Shown here one piece after another: positions 54,375 through 63,555 of a DNA stretch of 64,000 nt; within the stretch, counting starts at the first letter, position 1, and each line of letters begins with the position of its first letter. The stretch is from Pseudomonas sp. NFR16 (GTDB lineage Bacteria; Pseudomonadota; Gammaproteobacteria; Pseudomonadales; Pseudomonadaceae): the NCBI RefSeq assembly GCF_900108875.1, contig NZ_FNYJ01000001.1, forward strand, positions 1,853,387 to 1,917,386, given 5' to 3'. The notes beneath the pieces were generated by a model, which was given only the letters and a program-made list of their open reading frames with translations, was not told the origin of the DNA and ran no database searches. The translations under genes were made by a program, and so were the position numbers.

Positions 54375-55088
54375 TCAGAAAGGGAACAACGGACTGAGGA
54401 AGAATCGGTCGAACCAACCTGGCTGGCTGGAATCGGCGAAGGCTCCCGTACCGGAATAAGTGATCCGCGCATCGGCCACGCGGGTCGACGAAACGGTGTT
54501 GTCAGTGGCGATGTCGTCGGCGCGGATGAGGCCTGCAATGCGCACCAGTTCGTCACCGGTATTGAGGGTCATCCATTTCTCGCCCCGCACCGCCAGAATG
54601 CCGTTAGGCAAGACATCGGCTACCGTGACCGTCACCGAGCCGGTCAACGTGTTGCTCTGCGCGGCAGTGCCGTTGCCTTTGGTTGCACGATCGCCGGTAT
54701 AGCCTGCATCCAGGCTCAAGTCACCGCTGCCGATCGGGTTGTTGGTGCTGACGCCGGCGCCGAACAGCGAAGTCAGGCCCAGGCTGGTTTTACTGGTCTT
54801 GCTGATACCGGAACTGGCGGCCTTGCTGGCAGCGGTACGCTCGGACAGGGTGATGGTGATGATGTCACCGACCCGGTAAGCCTTGCGATCGCCATAGAGG
54901 TTCTGCTCGAAACCAGCCTGATAGATCGAGCCGTTATTGGCCGCCGACGGCAGCGGTGTTCGCGGCAACACAGGCGCGTAGTAAGGGTCATTGGGTTTGG
55001 CCGAAGGCGCAACGCAACCGGTCAGCAGCGCGATACCGCAAAGCGGTGCTGCGAACAGGGAAAGCCGCAATACAGAAAGCCGTTTCAT
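54375..55088 (-). CDS. flgH: Flagellar L-ring lipoprotein FlgH
   Basis: Outer-membrane L-ring subunit of 237 residues. From the ATG at 55088 it has a lipoprotein signal ([25 protein letters not shown]) with lipobox LTGC. Motifs [24 protein letters not shown] and [19 protein letters not shown] are typical of FlgH. An open frame extending 26 codons upstream lacks a signal and is not used. It lies 119 bp after flgG. Confidence 0.97.
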   Translation of the reverse strand: MKRLSVLRLSLFAAPLCGIALLTGCVAPSAKPNDPYYAPVLPRTPLPSAANNGSIYQAGFEQNLYGDRKAYRVGDIITITLSERTAASKAASSGISKTSKTSLGLTSLFGAGVSTNNPIGSGDLSLDAGYTGDRATKGNGTAAQSNTLTGSVTVTVADVLPNGILAVRGEKWMTLNTGDELVRIAGLIRADDIATDNTVSSTRVADARITYSGTGAFADSSQPGWFDRFFLSPLFPF

Positions 55089-55207
55089 GACACTTAAAAC
55101 CTCGCGGTGTAGCAGGCGTTTTTCAGACGCCCCGTCGGATTGATCAGGTGTTTCGTTGCAGGACATCAGGTGTTTCAGTTTCCGTTCAGCCCATCGCTCG
55201 TGGCGAC

Positions 55208-55996
55208 TTACAGGTTCTGGGTCACGTACTGCAGCATCGAGTCAGCGGTCGAAATCACTTTGGAGTTCATCTCGTAGGCGCGCTGTGTGGTGATCATGTT
55301 CACCAGCTCTTCAACGGTGCTGACGTTGGAGTTTTCCAGGGTGTTCTGCTTGACCACGCCCAGACCGTTCAGGCCTGGCGTTCCCACTTGAGGCGCGCCG
55401 CTGGAAGCGGTCTCCAGGTACAGGTTGCCGCCTTGCGACTGCAGACCGGCCGGGTTGATGAAGTCCGCGGTCTGGATGTTGCCGATCACCTGCGGGGTCG
55501 CGGCGTTTGCAGCAGTGGTGACCGATACGGTGCCGTCTTCGCCGACGGTGAAGGTTTGCGAATCCTGTGGCACGACAATCGCCGGCTCCAGTGCGTAACC
55601 GCTGGAGGTCACGATCTGGCCGTTCTGGTCCAGGTGAAAGGTACCGTCACGGGTGTACGCCAGGGTGCCGTCAGGCTGACGGATCTGGAAAAAACCACGA
55701 CCGTTCACGGCCATGTCCAGCGGCTGGTTGGTGGTTTGCAGGCTGCCGGCAGTGAAGTTTTTCTGCGTGCCGACGATGCGCACACCAGTACCCAGCTGCA
55801 GACCGGAAGGCAGCTCGCTGTCCTGAGTGGACTGAGCGCCAGGCTGGCGCTTGATCTGATAGAGCAGGTCCTGGAATTCGGCGCGATCACTTTTGAAACC
55901 CGTGGTCGACACGTTTGCCAGGTTGTTGGAAATGGTCGTCAGGTTCATGTCCTGAGCGGCCAGACCGGTTTTCGCTACATAGAGTGCCGGAAGCAT
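55208..55996 (-). CDS. flgG: Distal rod protein FlgG
   Basis: Distal rod subunit of 262 residues: [46 protein letters not shown] at the N-terminus, [24 protein letters not shown], and a C-terminal helix [39 protein letters not shown]. It lies 47 bp after flgF. Confidence 0.98.
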   Translation of the reverse strand: MLPALYVAKTGLAAQDMNLTTISNNLANVSTTGFKSDRAEFQDLLYQIKRQPGAQSTQDSELPSGLQLGTGVRIVGTQKNFTAGSLQTTNQPLDMAVNGRGFFQIRQPDGTLAYTRDGTFHLDQNGQIVTSSGYALEPAIVVPQDSQTFTVGEDGTVSVTTAANAATPQVIGNIQTADFINPAGLQSQGGNLYLETASSGAPQVGTPGLNGLGVVKQNTLENSNVSTVEELVNMITTQRAYEMNSKVISTADSMLQYVTQNL

Positions 55997-56043
55997 TCGT
56001 TAATCTCCTCGAGCGCCTGATTGTCGGCGCAAGCTGTCAGTCA

Positions 56044-56784
56044 TTAGCCCATTTGCAAGACGCGAGCCATCGACTCGTCATCCTGCTCGGCGGTCTTCAT
56101 CATCTTGATGTGCAGTTCGAATTGACGGGACAACGCCAGCACCGAGGTCATTTCCTCGACCGCATTGACGTTGCTCGACTGCAGAAATCCGGACTCCACC
56201 TGCACATTGGCATCGGCTTGCGCCGGTCTGCCGTCTTTGGTGTGCATCAGACCGTCAGGGCCTTTTTCCATGTTTCCAAGGTCTGGCTTGACCAGCTTGA
56301 TGCGGTCGATCTCGGCCATGACCTGAGGCGTTTCACCCAGAGAGCGAACGCTGATCGTGCCGTCGGCGCCGATCTCGATCTGTTGCTGTGGAGGCACGGC
56401 AATCGGCCCGCTGTTGCCCATGACCGGCAAACCATTGCCATCACGCAACACGCCGAGGGCGTCAATGTTCATGCTGGAGGTGCGGGTGTAGGCTTCGCCG
56501 CCGTCAGGCGTCTGGACCGCCATCCAGCCATCGCCTTTGACGGCAACGTCCAGTTCGCGGCCGGTATCGATCATCGAACCCTGACTGAAGTCGGTGCCCG
56601 GGCGCTCGCTCATCGCATAGGCGCGAGACGGCATGACCTCGCCAAACACCGGCATCGAGCGGGCCTGTTCAAGGTCACGCTGAAACCCGTTGGTCGAGAC
56701 GTTCGCCAGGTTGTTGGCATGCGCCTTTTGCGCGATGGCGTTTTCTGACGCACCGCTCATGGCCACGTAAAGCAACTTGTCCAC
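56044..56784 (-). CDS. flgF: Proximal rod protein FlgF
   Basis: Rod protein of 246 residues. The start is the GTG at 56784 ([35 protein letters not shown]), backed by a very strong ribosome site GGAGGAGG seven bases upstream. The longer open frame is rejected. C-terminal helix: NVNAVEEMTSVLALSRQFELHIKMMKTAEQDDESMARVL. First gene of flgFGHIJKL, 55 bp after a sigma-54 promoter. Confidence 0.97.
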   Translation of the reverse strand: MDKLLYVAMSGASENAIAQKAHANNLANVSTNGFQRDLEQARSMPVFGEVMPSRAYAMSERPGTDFSQGSMIDTGRELDVAVKGDGWMAVQTPDGGEAYTRTSSMNIDALGVLRDGNGLPVMGNSGPIAVPPQQQIEIGADGTISVRSLGETPQVMAEIDRIKLVKPDLGNMEKGPDGLMHTKDGRPAQADANVQVESGFLQSSNVNAVEEMTSVLALSRQFELHIKMMKTAEQDDESMARVLQMG

Positions 56785-56839
56785 AGTCTTCCTCCTCCGA
56801 CAGACGCTTGCCGCCTGTAGCTGTACTGCTGAGGTCATA

Positions 56840-56853
56840 GCAATAATCGAACC
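56840..56853 (-). promoter_or_regulatory. Sigma-54 promoter of flgFGHIJKL
   Basis: The minus strand reads GGTTCGATTATTGC, with correct GG/GC spacing and TTGC at -12; the -24 box differs from GGCAC at two bases. It lies 55 bp upstream of the flgF GTG. Confidence 0.68.
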
Positions 56854-57054
56854 AGTTTTTCAGATGCGATACAAACGGCTGATTTTCCAGCAGTTACGGG
56901 CCGAAGAACCCACGCGGGCCCGCGCGAACTGTCTTGCGCGACGGCGGACCGCCGCTTTCCGGAAAATCCCGGTCGGCGGACGCCAAAAAACCCTCACGAG
57001 GAGCGATAATTGCAGCGCTTTGCTCACCGGCCTTTCTGCCAACAGGAAACTGTC

Positions 57055-57234
57055 ATGCGTCTGCGTTTTGCCCTGCTCTTTTCCCTCGCCGCCTGCTCGA
57101 CTGTGGTCATGGCGGCACAAGCGCCCTATTACCTGTGGCAAGGCAAGGACCGGACGGTCTGTGCGCAGACCAGCCCCGGCAAGGGCTGGATCCGTGTGAG
57201 CAATGCGTTCGTGAAGGCCGACTGCTCGATCTGA
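57055..57234 (+). CDS. Small secreted protein of unknown function
   Basis: The only plus-strand gene I support. It encodes 59 residues: an N-terminal signal peptide (MRLRFALLFSLAACSTVVMA) with likely cleavage after VMAA, then a short mature part (QAPYYLWQGKDRTVCAQTSP) with two Cys that could pair. The ATG at 57055 has ACAGGAAACTGTC upstream. It is divergent from flgF and convergent with flgE2. An opposite frame in the same interval is Arg-rich and unlikely to code. It resembles small periplasmic proteins of pseudomonads in general features, but I cannot name a family. Confidence 0.7.
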   Translation: MRLRFALLFSLAACSTVVMAAQAPYYLWQGKDRTVCAQTSPGKGWIRVSNAFVKADCSI

Positions 57235-57283
57235 CGACAGCGACACACGCCGCTCGACGGCGTCGGCCAGCGTGCAACCGGCC

Positions 57284-59095
57284 TCAGGTTGCGCGAATCA
57301 GCGTCTGCATCAATTCAGCCTCGGTGGACAGCGTCTTGGAGTTGGCCTGATACGCCGTCTGCGCCTGAATCAGCTCCACCAGTTCGTGGGTCAGCGCAAC
57401 GTTCGAGCCTTCCAGCGAGTGGCTGACGATCGTGCCGAGCGCGCCGATCCCCGGTGTCTCGTAATTGGCGACGCCGGATCCGTGGGTCTCCACCCAGCGC
57501 GTGTCGCTGACCGGCTGCAGGCCCTGCTCGTTGGCAAAACTGGCGAGCATGATCTGGCCGATGTTGCGCCGCACACCGTTGCTGAAACCCGTGCTCATCA
57601 TGCCGTTTCTGTCGATGGACAGATCGGTGGCCTCGCCTGCGCTGTGGCCGTCGACCACCACGCCGGAACTGCCCGTTTCACCCCGGTGCTGGCTCAGCTT
57701 GCCGAAGTCCAGAACGATACCGTCCGCGTTGCCCACTGCGCCGTTGCTGACCCAGCGACCGTCCGGCTTGTTGCTGACCAGGGGCTTGGCCGGCACCCAG
57801 CCATTGAGCGTCAATTGGTTGTTGTCCGCCGACAGGCCCGGGCCGCCGAGCAGCGAGCGCAGCGAACCGTCGGCGCTGAACAGCATGCTGGCCGTCAACG
57901 CCTCGGTGCTGTCGGGATTTTGCGGATTGCGCCCATCGACGAGCAGGTGCATTTTCCAGCTATTGCTGCCGTCCTTGACGAAGTACTGAGTGATCTCGTG
58001 GCGATTGCCCAGACTGTCGAAGATGCCATTAGTGAATGCCTTGTTGTAGGTGGAGATGTCGGACCGGTCGAATGCCGGAACCGCCCGCGGCATCAGCGCA
58101 TCGGCCGGGTCGAGAAACGGGCCGCCGGCATCCGCCAGCGGCAGCGCAACCGAGAGCGGACCCGCCGCAGGGCTCGGTGTCCAGCGCCCGTTGACCTGAA
58201 TCGCCGGCTGCCACCTGTGCAACGACAGTTCGGTGTCGGAAACCACCTTGACCGCTGCGTCGGCTCCGGTCAGGGAAAGGTTGCCTGCGGCGGAAGTCTG
58301 CAGTCCGATTTCCAGCGGCGTCGTGCTGTAGGGATCCAGCGGACTGACGCCGTCGACCAGAATGTACGAGGTCCAGTTGTTGTCTGCGGTTTTGACGAAG
58401 TACTGCTTGAGCTCGTGGTCCTGAGGCGGGACCGCTGGCTTGGCCGGCACCTGAACATACTGATTGCCGCTGGCATCGGTGCCCAGCACTTCCTTGACGG
58501 CAGGCACGCCGGCGTCCTGAATCGTCAGGCTCGACACACGGGTGTAGGTCTGCGGATTACCGGGATCGAACGCCGGCAGCACATCCAGCGACGCGGCCGC
58601 CGAATCCAGCACCAGAATCTGTTCCACTTTGCCGGTGGCTTTGGGCGCCATGCTCGCCGTATCGATTTTCAGGTCGCTGCGCACCCCGCTGATCACCTTG
58701 CCGTCCGGCGTCACGGCATAACCCTGCAAGCGGCTGCCGTGAGTATCGACGACGAAGTTTTCGGCATCTTTGAGGAAGGCGCCCGACCGGGTGTAGCTGA
58801 TGGTGCCGCCGTCGCTCATGACAAAAAAACCCTTGCCCTGAATGCGCATGTCGAGCGCCCTGCTCTGACCCGCCATTGCGTCGCCGAGCTTGAAGTTCTG
58901 CGAGATGCCGGCCACGCGCACGCCGTCGCCACTGGCGGAGCGGCTGGCGCCGAGTGAAGACGAGGAATAAACGGCAGAGAATTCCGCTCGCGAAGATTTG
59001 AAGCCGGCGGTGCCGACGTTGGCGATGTTATTGCCCGCCACTTCCATGCGCGTGTGCGCCGCGTGCAAACCGGACACTGCGATATTGAATGACAT
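57284..59095 (-). CDS. Second flagellar hook protein FlgE2, with duplicated central domain
   Basis: FlgE-family protein of 603 residues from the ATG at 59095 (MSFNIAVSGLHAAHTRMEVAGNNIANVGTAGFKSSRAEF; CAGGGAG upstream). The C-terminus LVELIQAQTAYQANSKTLSTEAELMQTLI matches FlgE. The central region has two similar modules: HELKQYFVKTADNNWTSYILVDG (from ~226) and HEITQYFVKDGSNSWKMHLLVDG (from ~365), each followed by a stretch ending in a Trp-Gln/Val-Pro-Ala motif (RWQPA, GWVPA). FlgE upstream has one such module. A terminator separates it from flgE; I see no promoter for it. Confidence 0.93.
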   Translation of the reverse strand: MSFNIAVSGLHAAHTRMEVAGNNIANVGTAGFKSSRAEFSAVYSSSSLGASRSASGDGVRVAGISQNFKLGDAMAGQSRALDMRIQGKGFFVMSDGGTISYTRSGAFLKDAENFVVDTHGSRLQGYAVTPDGKVISGVRSDLKIDTASMAPKATGKVEQILVLDSAAASLDVLPAFDPGNPQTYTRVSSLTIQDAGVPAVKEVLGTDASGNQYVQVPAKPAVPPQDHELKQYFVKTADNNWTSYILVDGVSPLDPYSTTPLEIGLQTSAAGNLSLTGADAAVKVVSDTELSLHRWQPAIQVNGRWTPSPAAGPLSVALPLADAGGPFLDPADALMPRAVPAFDRSDISTYNKAFTNGIFDSLGNRHEITQYFVKDGSNSWKMHLLVDGRNPQNPDSTEALTASMLFSADGSLRSLLGGPGLSADNNQLTLNGWVPAKPLVSNKPDGRWVSNGAVGNADGIVLDFGKLSQHRGETGSSGVVVDGHSAGEATDLSIDRNGMMSTGFSNGVRRNIGQIMLASFANEQGLQPVSDTRWVETHGSGVANYETPGIGALGTIVSHSLEGSNVALTHELVELIQAQTAYQANSKTLSTEAELMQTLIRAT

Positions 59096-59317
59096 GAACA
59101 CTCCCTGAGTCGTGTTGAACGACACGTTCGTCAATGCATTGAATGTGCGCAGACAAACAAATGCCGTTGTGCAGCCAGACGGCAGCCTTCAACGGTATTG
59201 GTTTGCCAGCGATTCGAGTCTCGCATTAACGAAAGTAGGAATTTTCCAGTTAATCAGTGGGACCGCTCTCCATGTTTTAAACGCCATTGAAAGGGCAGCA
59301 GCAGGCATACGGCAGGC

Positions 59318-59342
59318 AAAAAAAACCCCTCCAAAGAGGGGC
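59318..59342 (-). terminator. Intrinsic terminator of flgBCDE
   Basis: The minus strand reads CCCCTC, four bases, GAGGGG, then eight T. It begins 28 bp after the flgE stop and is a textbook intrinsic terminator. It implies that flgE2 is transcribed separately or by read-through. Confidence 0.93.
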
Positions 59343-59369
59343 TTGAGTACCGCAGTCAATCGACCGTTA

Positions 59370-60695
59370 TCAGGTCATCTGAATCGTGGTCTGCATGATG
59401 GTGCTTTCAGTCGAAATGGTTTTCGCGTTCGCCTGATAGTTACTTTGCGCCTTGATCAGCTCAACCAGCTGGCCGGTCAGGTCGACGTTGGATTCTTCCA
59501 GCGCAGAACCGGTAATGTTTCCCAGCGTACCCGACTCTGGAGCACCGGTGACCGGGATGCCCGAAGCGTACGTTTCGCGCCACATGGTTCCGCCCGCCGG
59601 GGCCAGGCCCTGGACGTTGGCGAATGTGGTCAGCGCCACTTGGCCGATCACGCGGGATTCGCCGTTGGTGTACGTGGCGAACAGGTTGCCGCTGGAGTCA
59701 ACGTTCATGGCGCTGATCTGGCCGGTGTAGTTACCGTCCTGGCTCTTCGAAATTGCGCCCGCCGCAGCGTTGGTCTGGGTGGTCGCCAGCATGTTCAATT
59801 TCATGTCCACTTTGGCGGCGCCGTTCTCGACCCAAGTCGTGGTCGAACCTACGGTTTTGCTCTGCGCAGGCTGCCAGTCCTGGATCGTGAACGTACCGTC
59901 GGCGTTGACCGTCACACCGCCCGTGGAAACCGGCGCAGGCGTAGTGATCAGGTTGCCCGACTCATCGAACTTCAACTGAGTCTGATCCGCAGCAACAGCC
60001 GGCTCGGTGGTCGGATCGGACATGTTGCGACCGTCGATCAGGGTGTACATGGTCCAGGAGTTGGTGTCTGTCTTGCGGAAATACTGGGACAGCGTGTGTG
60101 CGTTACCCTGACTGTCGTAGATCGGGGTGCTGTAAGTCGAGGTGTAGGTGGTGGTGTCCGCCGGATCGAACGCCGCGCCGGTGTTGATCGGCTCGGACGA
60201 GTTCAGGTTCGACTTGATGGTGATGTTGGCGGTGGTTTTCGGCGCCATGTTCGACGTGTCGACCTTGAGATTGGTCAAAACACCGGTCATCACGTTGCCA
60301 TTGGCATCAACGCCGTAACCCTGCAGGTTATTGCCGTTGGTATCAATGATGTTGCCGGCCGAGTCGGTGTGGAAGTTACCGGCGCGGGTGTACAGCTTCT
60401 CGCCATTGTTGCTCATCATGAAGAAGCCGTTACCGTTGATCGCCAGGTCCAGATCGCGACCGGTGCCGGTGGTCAGAGAACCCTGAGTGAAGTTCTGAGT
60501 GACCGCTGCGGTATAAACACCGCTGCCTACGTTAGTGCCACCGGAAGTTCCACGGATGGATTGCGCGTACTGGTCGGCAAACTCCGCACGGGAAGATTTG
60601 AAGCCGACAGTCGCAACGTTGGCAATGTTGTTGCCCGTGACGTCGAGACTTTTGTTCGCTGCGTAGAGCCCACTAAGACCGATATTGAAAGACAT
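59370..60695 (-). CDS. flgE: Flagellar hook protein FlgE
   Basis: Main hook subunit of 441 residues: N-terminal SFNIGLSGLYAANKSLDVTGNNIANVATVGFKSSRAEF, a D2-type module (LSQYFRKTDTNSWTMYTLIDGRNM), and C-terminal helix NVDLTGQLVELIKAQSNYQANAKTISTESTIMQTTIQMT. The central part is Thr/Asn-rich. It lies 28 bp after flgD and is followed by a strong terminator. Confidence 0.98.
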   Translation of the reverse strand: MSFNIGLSGLYAANKSLDVTGNNIANVATVGFKSSRAEFADQYAQSIRGTSGGTNVGSGVYTAAVTQNFTQGSLTTGTGRDLDLAINGNGFFMMSNNGEKLYTRAGNFHTDSAGNIIDTNGNNLQGYGVDANGNVMTGVLTNLKVDTSNMAPKTTANITIKSNLNSSEPINTGAAFDPADTTTYTSTYSTPIYDSQGNAHTLSQYFRKTDTNSWTMYTLIDGRNMSDPTTEPAVAADQTQLKFDESGNLITTPAPVSTGGVTVNADGTFTIQDWQPAQSKTVGSTTTWVENGAAKVDMKLNMLATTQTNAAAGAISKSQDGNYTGQISAMNVDSSGNLFATYTNGESRVIGQVALTTFANVQGLAPAGGTMWRETYASGIPVTGAPESGTLGNITGSALEESNVDLTGQLVELIKAQSNYQANAKTISTESTIMQTTIQMT

Positions 60696-60723
60696 CTTTA
60701 ACTCCTGCGCCGTCTAGTCGGCT

Positions 60724-61419
60724 CTAGATTCCGATTTGTTGAACTTTGGACAAGGCAATGTTGGTGCCGTCGGCCAGGTTGAGGGTCATCGCGCTGCCCG
60801 CCGTACCCATGGTGACACTGGTCACCGTTGCAGGCAGGTAGGTGCTCAAGCCAGTGTTCTTGCCATCCAGGCTGCCGGTCGCCTTGAAGCTGTAGTTGCC
60901 GGCGGCCAGTGTCTGGCCTGCTTCGTCCTTGCCGTCCCAGGTGAAGCTGGCCTTGCCGGCTTTCTGCTCACCCAGATCAATCGTGCGCACGATGGTGCCG
61001 GTGCTGTCGTAGATATTGACGGAGGTCGTCGTGCTGGTCGAAGGCACCACGACCGAACCGGTCATGCCCTTGGTGGTGTCGACGTGGGTTGAGCCGGTGT
61101 CGGCGATCACCGAGCGGCCGACCAGCGAAGACGCCTGCAACGCTTGCGAGGACTGATACATGCCACCGATCGCGTCGACGGAGGTGCTCAGGTTCTGCAT
61201 GGTTTCAAGGCTGCTGAACTGCGCCAGTTGCGCCACGAACTCGCTGTTGTCCTGAGGATCGAGCGGATTCTGGTTCTGCATCTGCGTGACCAGCAGTTGC
61301 AGGAACGAATCCTTGCCCAGCGTGCTGGCGCCGGTGCTGCTGTCGCCCGCCTTGCCGGAGGTGACGGTCTGCAGCGACTTGATGTAATCGCTGCTGGATG
61401 TGTCGTTAGTAACGGTCAT
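60724..61419 (-). CDS. flgD: Hook cap / basal body modification protein FlgD
   Basis: Scaffold for hook assembly, 231 residues. The N-terminal conserved part is LGKDSFLQLLVTQMQNQNPLDPQDNSEFVAQLAQFSSLETMQNLSTSVD. The C-terminal Tudor/FnIII-like part includes SFTWDGKDEAGQTLAAGNYSFKATGSLDGK. It lies 15 bp after flgC. Confidence 0.97.
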   Translation of the reverse strand: MTVTNDTSSSDYIKSLQTVTSGKAGDSSTGASTLGKDSFLQLLVTQMQNQNPLDPQDNSEFVAQLAQFSSLETMQNLSTSVDAIGGMYQSSQALQASSLVGRSVIADTGSTHVDTTKGMTGSVVVPSTSTTTSVNIYDSTGTIVRTIDLGEQKAGKASFTWDGKDEAGQTLAAGNYSFKATGSLDGKNTGLSTYLPATVTSVTMGTAGSAMTLNLADGTNIALSKVQQIGI

Positions 61420-61434
61420 TGCATGAGCCCCTTA

Positions 61435-61878
61435 TCACTGACCGAGGGTCAGGACCTTCTGCATCATTGTTTTAGCGGTGTTCATGATTTCCGCATTGGT
61501 CTGGAACGAACGGCTGGCCGAGATCATGTCTGCCATTTCATTGACGACGTTGACGTTCGGGTAATAGACGTAACCGTTCTTGTCGGCGGCCGGATGGTTT
61601 GGCTCGTAACGCGCTTCCAGGTTGGAAGCGTCTTCGACGATGCCGGAAACCTGAACACCGGTGCCGGCCTGGCCCTGGTCTTCGAACAGCGAAGCGCTGC
61701 CGCCGGACTCCTGGCCTTGGAAGACCGTCGCGAACACCGGGTGACGGGCGCGGTAGGTCTTGTCCAGACTCGAGGACACGGTTTCGGCGTTGGCGATGTT
61801 ACTGGCCACGGTGTTAAGGCGAGTGTTCTGGGCACTCATGCCGCTACCGGCAATATTGAAAACACTGGATAGAGACAT
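61435..61878 (-). CDS. flgC: Proximal rod protein FlgC
   Basis: Rod protein of 147 residues: SLSSVFNIAGSGMSAQNTRLNTVASNIANAETVSSSLDKTYRARHPVF, then YPNVNVVNEMADMISASRSFQTNAEIMNTAKTMMQKVLTLGQ. It lies 3 bp after flgB. Confidence 0.98.
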   Translation of the reverse strand: MSLSSVFNIAGSGMSAQNTRLNTVASNIANAETVSSSLDKTYRARHPVFATVFQGQESGGSASLFEDQGQAGTGVQVSGIVEDASNLEARYEPNHPAADKNGYVYYPNVNVVNEMADMISASRSFQTNAEIMNTAKTMMQKVLTLGQ

Positions 61879-61881
61879 GAA

Positions 61882-62289
61882 TTACTCTCCGCGCAGGGCC
61901 GATACCAGCCCTTTGAACTTACTGTTGAGCAACGTGAAACTGGCCTGAAAACCGATGGCGTTTTCGGCGTAGTTGGCATTTTCGACCTGAGCATCGACGG
62001 TGTTCTGGTCCAGCGATGGTTGCGACGGCGTGCGGTACAGCAGGCTCGCGTCGCTGTCGGTCAGGCCCTCGGCTTCGATATGACGGTTGTTGGTCATGTT
62101 CAGGGCGAAAGTGCCCTTGTTGGCCTTGTCGCTTTCAGCGGCCAGCACCTTGGAGAAATCCAGGTCGCGCGCCTTGTAGTTCGGCGTGTCGGCGTTGGTG
62201 ATGTTGTTGGCCAGCACTTCGGCACGTTGAGCGCGGAAGTTCAGCGCCTTTTCGTGAATGCCCAGTGCGTTGTCAAAGCTGATGCTCAT
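61882..62289 (-). CDS. flgB: Proximal rod protein FlgB
   Basis: Rod protein of 135 residues: SISFDNALGIHEKALNFRAQRAEVLANNITNADTPNYKARDLDFSKVL at the N-terminus and NTVDAQVENANYAENAIGFQASFTLLNSKFKGLVSALRG at the C-terminus. First gene of flgBCDE, 46 bp after a consensus sigma-54 promoter. Confidence 0.98.
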   Translation of the reverse strand: MSISFDNALGIHEKALNFRAQRAEVLANNITNADTPNYKARDLDFSKVLAAESDKANKGTFALNMTNNRHIEAEGLTDSDASLLYRTPSQPSLDQNTVDAQVENANYAENAIGFQASFTLLNSKFKGLVSALRGE

Positions 62290-62335
62290 GTCGGGAACCT
62301 TTACCGGTTGACCAGATGTTCGTGACAGAGAGATA

Positions 62336-62349
62336 GCAAGCGTCGTGCC
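62336..62349 (-). promoter_or_regulatory. Sigma-54 promoter of flgBCDE
   Basis: The minus strand reads GGCACGACGCTTGC, a full consensus match (GGCACG-N4-TTGC). It lies 46 bp upstream of the flgB ATG. Confidence 0.92.
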
Positions 62350-62634
62350 AGTTTTTCAAAGCACCGTATTTCGCGGGCTACAGGGGAGGTTGATGGCGCA
62401 GATGCCAGAAAAGCGGCAAGTGATTTCCGCTGATGGCGAGGAAAGCGGCAACGCAGGTGCCGTTTTTTTGCCGCTGAGGTCGCGTCCGGGCTGACGAGGG
62501 CAGGAAGATCAAAAACAAGAGCACAAGCGACTTGCGTCACCGCTTTTGATTCTGCCGAAGACGTAGGAGCGCACTTGCTCTGGGCCGCATCGGACGATCT
62601 GCCCAACACTGCAAGAATCAAAACCCAAAGAAAC
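62350..62634. other. Intergenic region upstream of the flgB promoter
   Basis: Part of the 393 bp cheR-flgB gap. No convincing gene. It would contain FleQ/FleR enhancer sites. GTAGGAGCGCACTTGCTC near 62564-62581 resembles a Pseudomonas REP half-element. GATCAAAA (near 62508) and TTTTGATT (near 62544) form a small inverted pair. Confidence 0.5.
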
Positions 62635-62660
62635 AAAAACCCCGATCCAACGGGGTTTTC
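62635..62660 (-). terminator. Intrinsic terminator of cheR
   Basis: The minus strand has nine-base arms AAAACCCCG and CGGGGTTTT around a six-base loop, extended by TG and TTT. It starts 23 bp after the cheR stop. Confidence 0.9.
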
Positions 62661-62682
62661 ATCCAATCACAATCGCAGCCCG

Positions 62683-63510
62683 TCACTTGGCCTGATAAAT
62701 GATCCCGGGACTGCACTGGACCATTTGATAATGATCCGGCAAACCGTTCAGGGCCTCGGACGCCCCAAGGAACAGATAACCGCCCGGCTTCAGCGTCGCG
62801 TGAATGCGCAGCAGAATGTCCTTCTTCACCTCCGCCGAAAAGTAGATCAACACGTTACGGCAGAAAACGATGTCGAACTTGCCCAGCGCCGCATAACTGT
62901 CCAGCAGGTTGAACGACCGAAACTCCACACGACTCTTGATCGGCGCCTTCACCGTCCAGCGCCCGGGCGTCTTCTGATCGAAATAACGCTGCAGACGATC
63001 AGGCGACAGACCGCGACCGATCGCCAGACTGTCGTACTCACCCGTCTTGCAGTTGTTCAACATGCTGCCGGAAAGATCCGTTGCGACAATCTGCACACCC
63101 GACTTCAACTGCCCCGGGTTGCTGCGCTCGAACTCATCGATCGACATCGACAGCGAATACGGCTCCTGCCCCGACGAACAGGCTGCCGACCAGATGCGCA
63201 GTCGCTGCCCCGGGCTCGCCTTGATCTGCTCGGGCAAGACCTTGTTCTTGAGCACCTCGAATGGATACGTATCGCGAAACCACAAGGTTTCGTTGGTCGT
63301 CATCGCATCCACGACCTGTTCGCGCAACCCGCTGCGCGGCTGGGTCTGGATCCGCTGGATGAGCTCGCCCAGCGACTTGATGCCCTGCTGTTCCATCAAC
63401 TTGTTGAGCCGACTGGACACCAGGTACTGTTTATTTTCACCCAGCAAGATGCCACAGGCTTTTTCCAGGAAGCCCCGGAACTGTTCAAAATCCAAATTAC
63501 CTGTAGACAT
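62683..63510 (-). CDS. cheR: Chemotaxis protein methyltransferase CheR
   Basis: SAM-dependent methyltransferase that methylates Glu residues of chemoreceptors. It has 275 residues from the ATG at 63510 (MSTGNLDFEQFRGFLEKACG; GAGGCGGC upstream). The helical N-terminal domain is followed by the SAM domain: RLRIWSAACSSGQEPYSLSM, IVATDLSGSML and FDIVFCRNVLIYF. It lies 45 bp after cheV, as in other pseudomonads near flgA-flgM. Confidence 0.98.
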   Translation of the reverse strand: MSTGNLDFEQFRGFLEKACGILLGENKQYLVSSRLNKLMEQQGIKSLGELIQRIQTQPRSGLREQVVDAMTTNETLWFRDTYPFEVLKNKVLPEQIKASPGQRLRIWSAACSSGQEPYSLSMSIDEFERSNPGQLKSGVQIVATDLSGSMLNNCKTGEYDSLAIGRGLSPDRLQRYFDQKTPGRWTVKAPIKSRVEFRSFNLLDSYAALGKFDIVFCRNVLIYFSAEVKKDILLRIHATLKPGGYLFLGASEALNGLPDHYQMVQCSPGIIYQAK

Positions 63511-63555
63511 GCCGCCTCTCAAATCATGTGAACAGCAAGGAGGGAGGTTCCCTCC

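Noticed and set aside
56860..57246. 128-codon minus-strand frame opposite the small secreted-protein gene
   Set aside because: Arg-rich with no signal or domain; the plus-strand frame has a clear signal peptide and ribosome site.
59096..59369. Weak sigma-54-like site CGCACATTCAATGC upstream of flgE2
   Set aside because: It lacks the invariant GG at -24, so it is not reported as a promoter.
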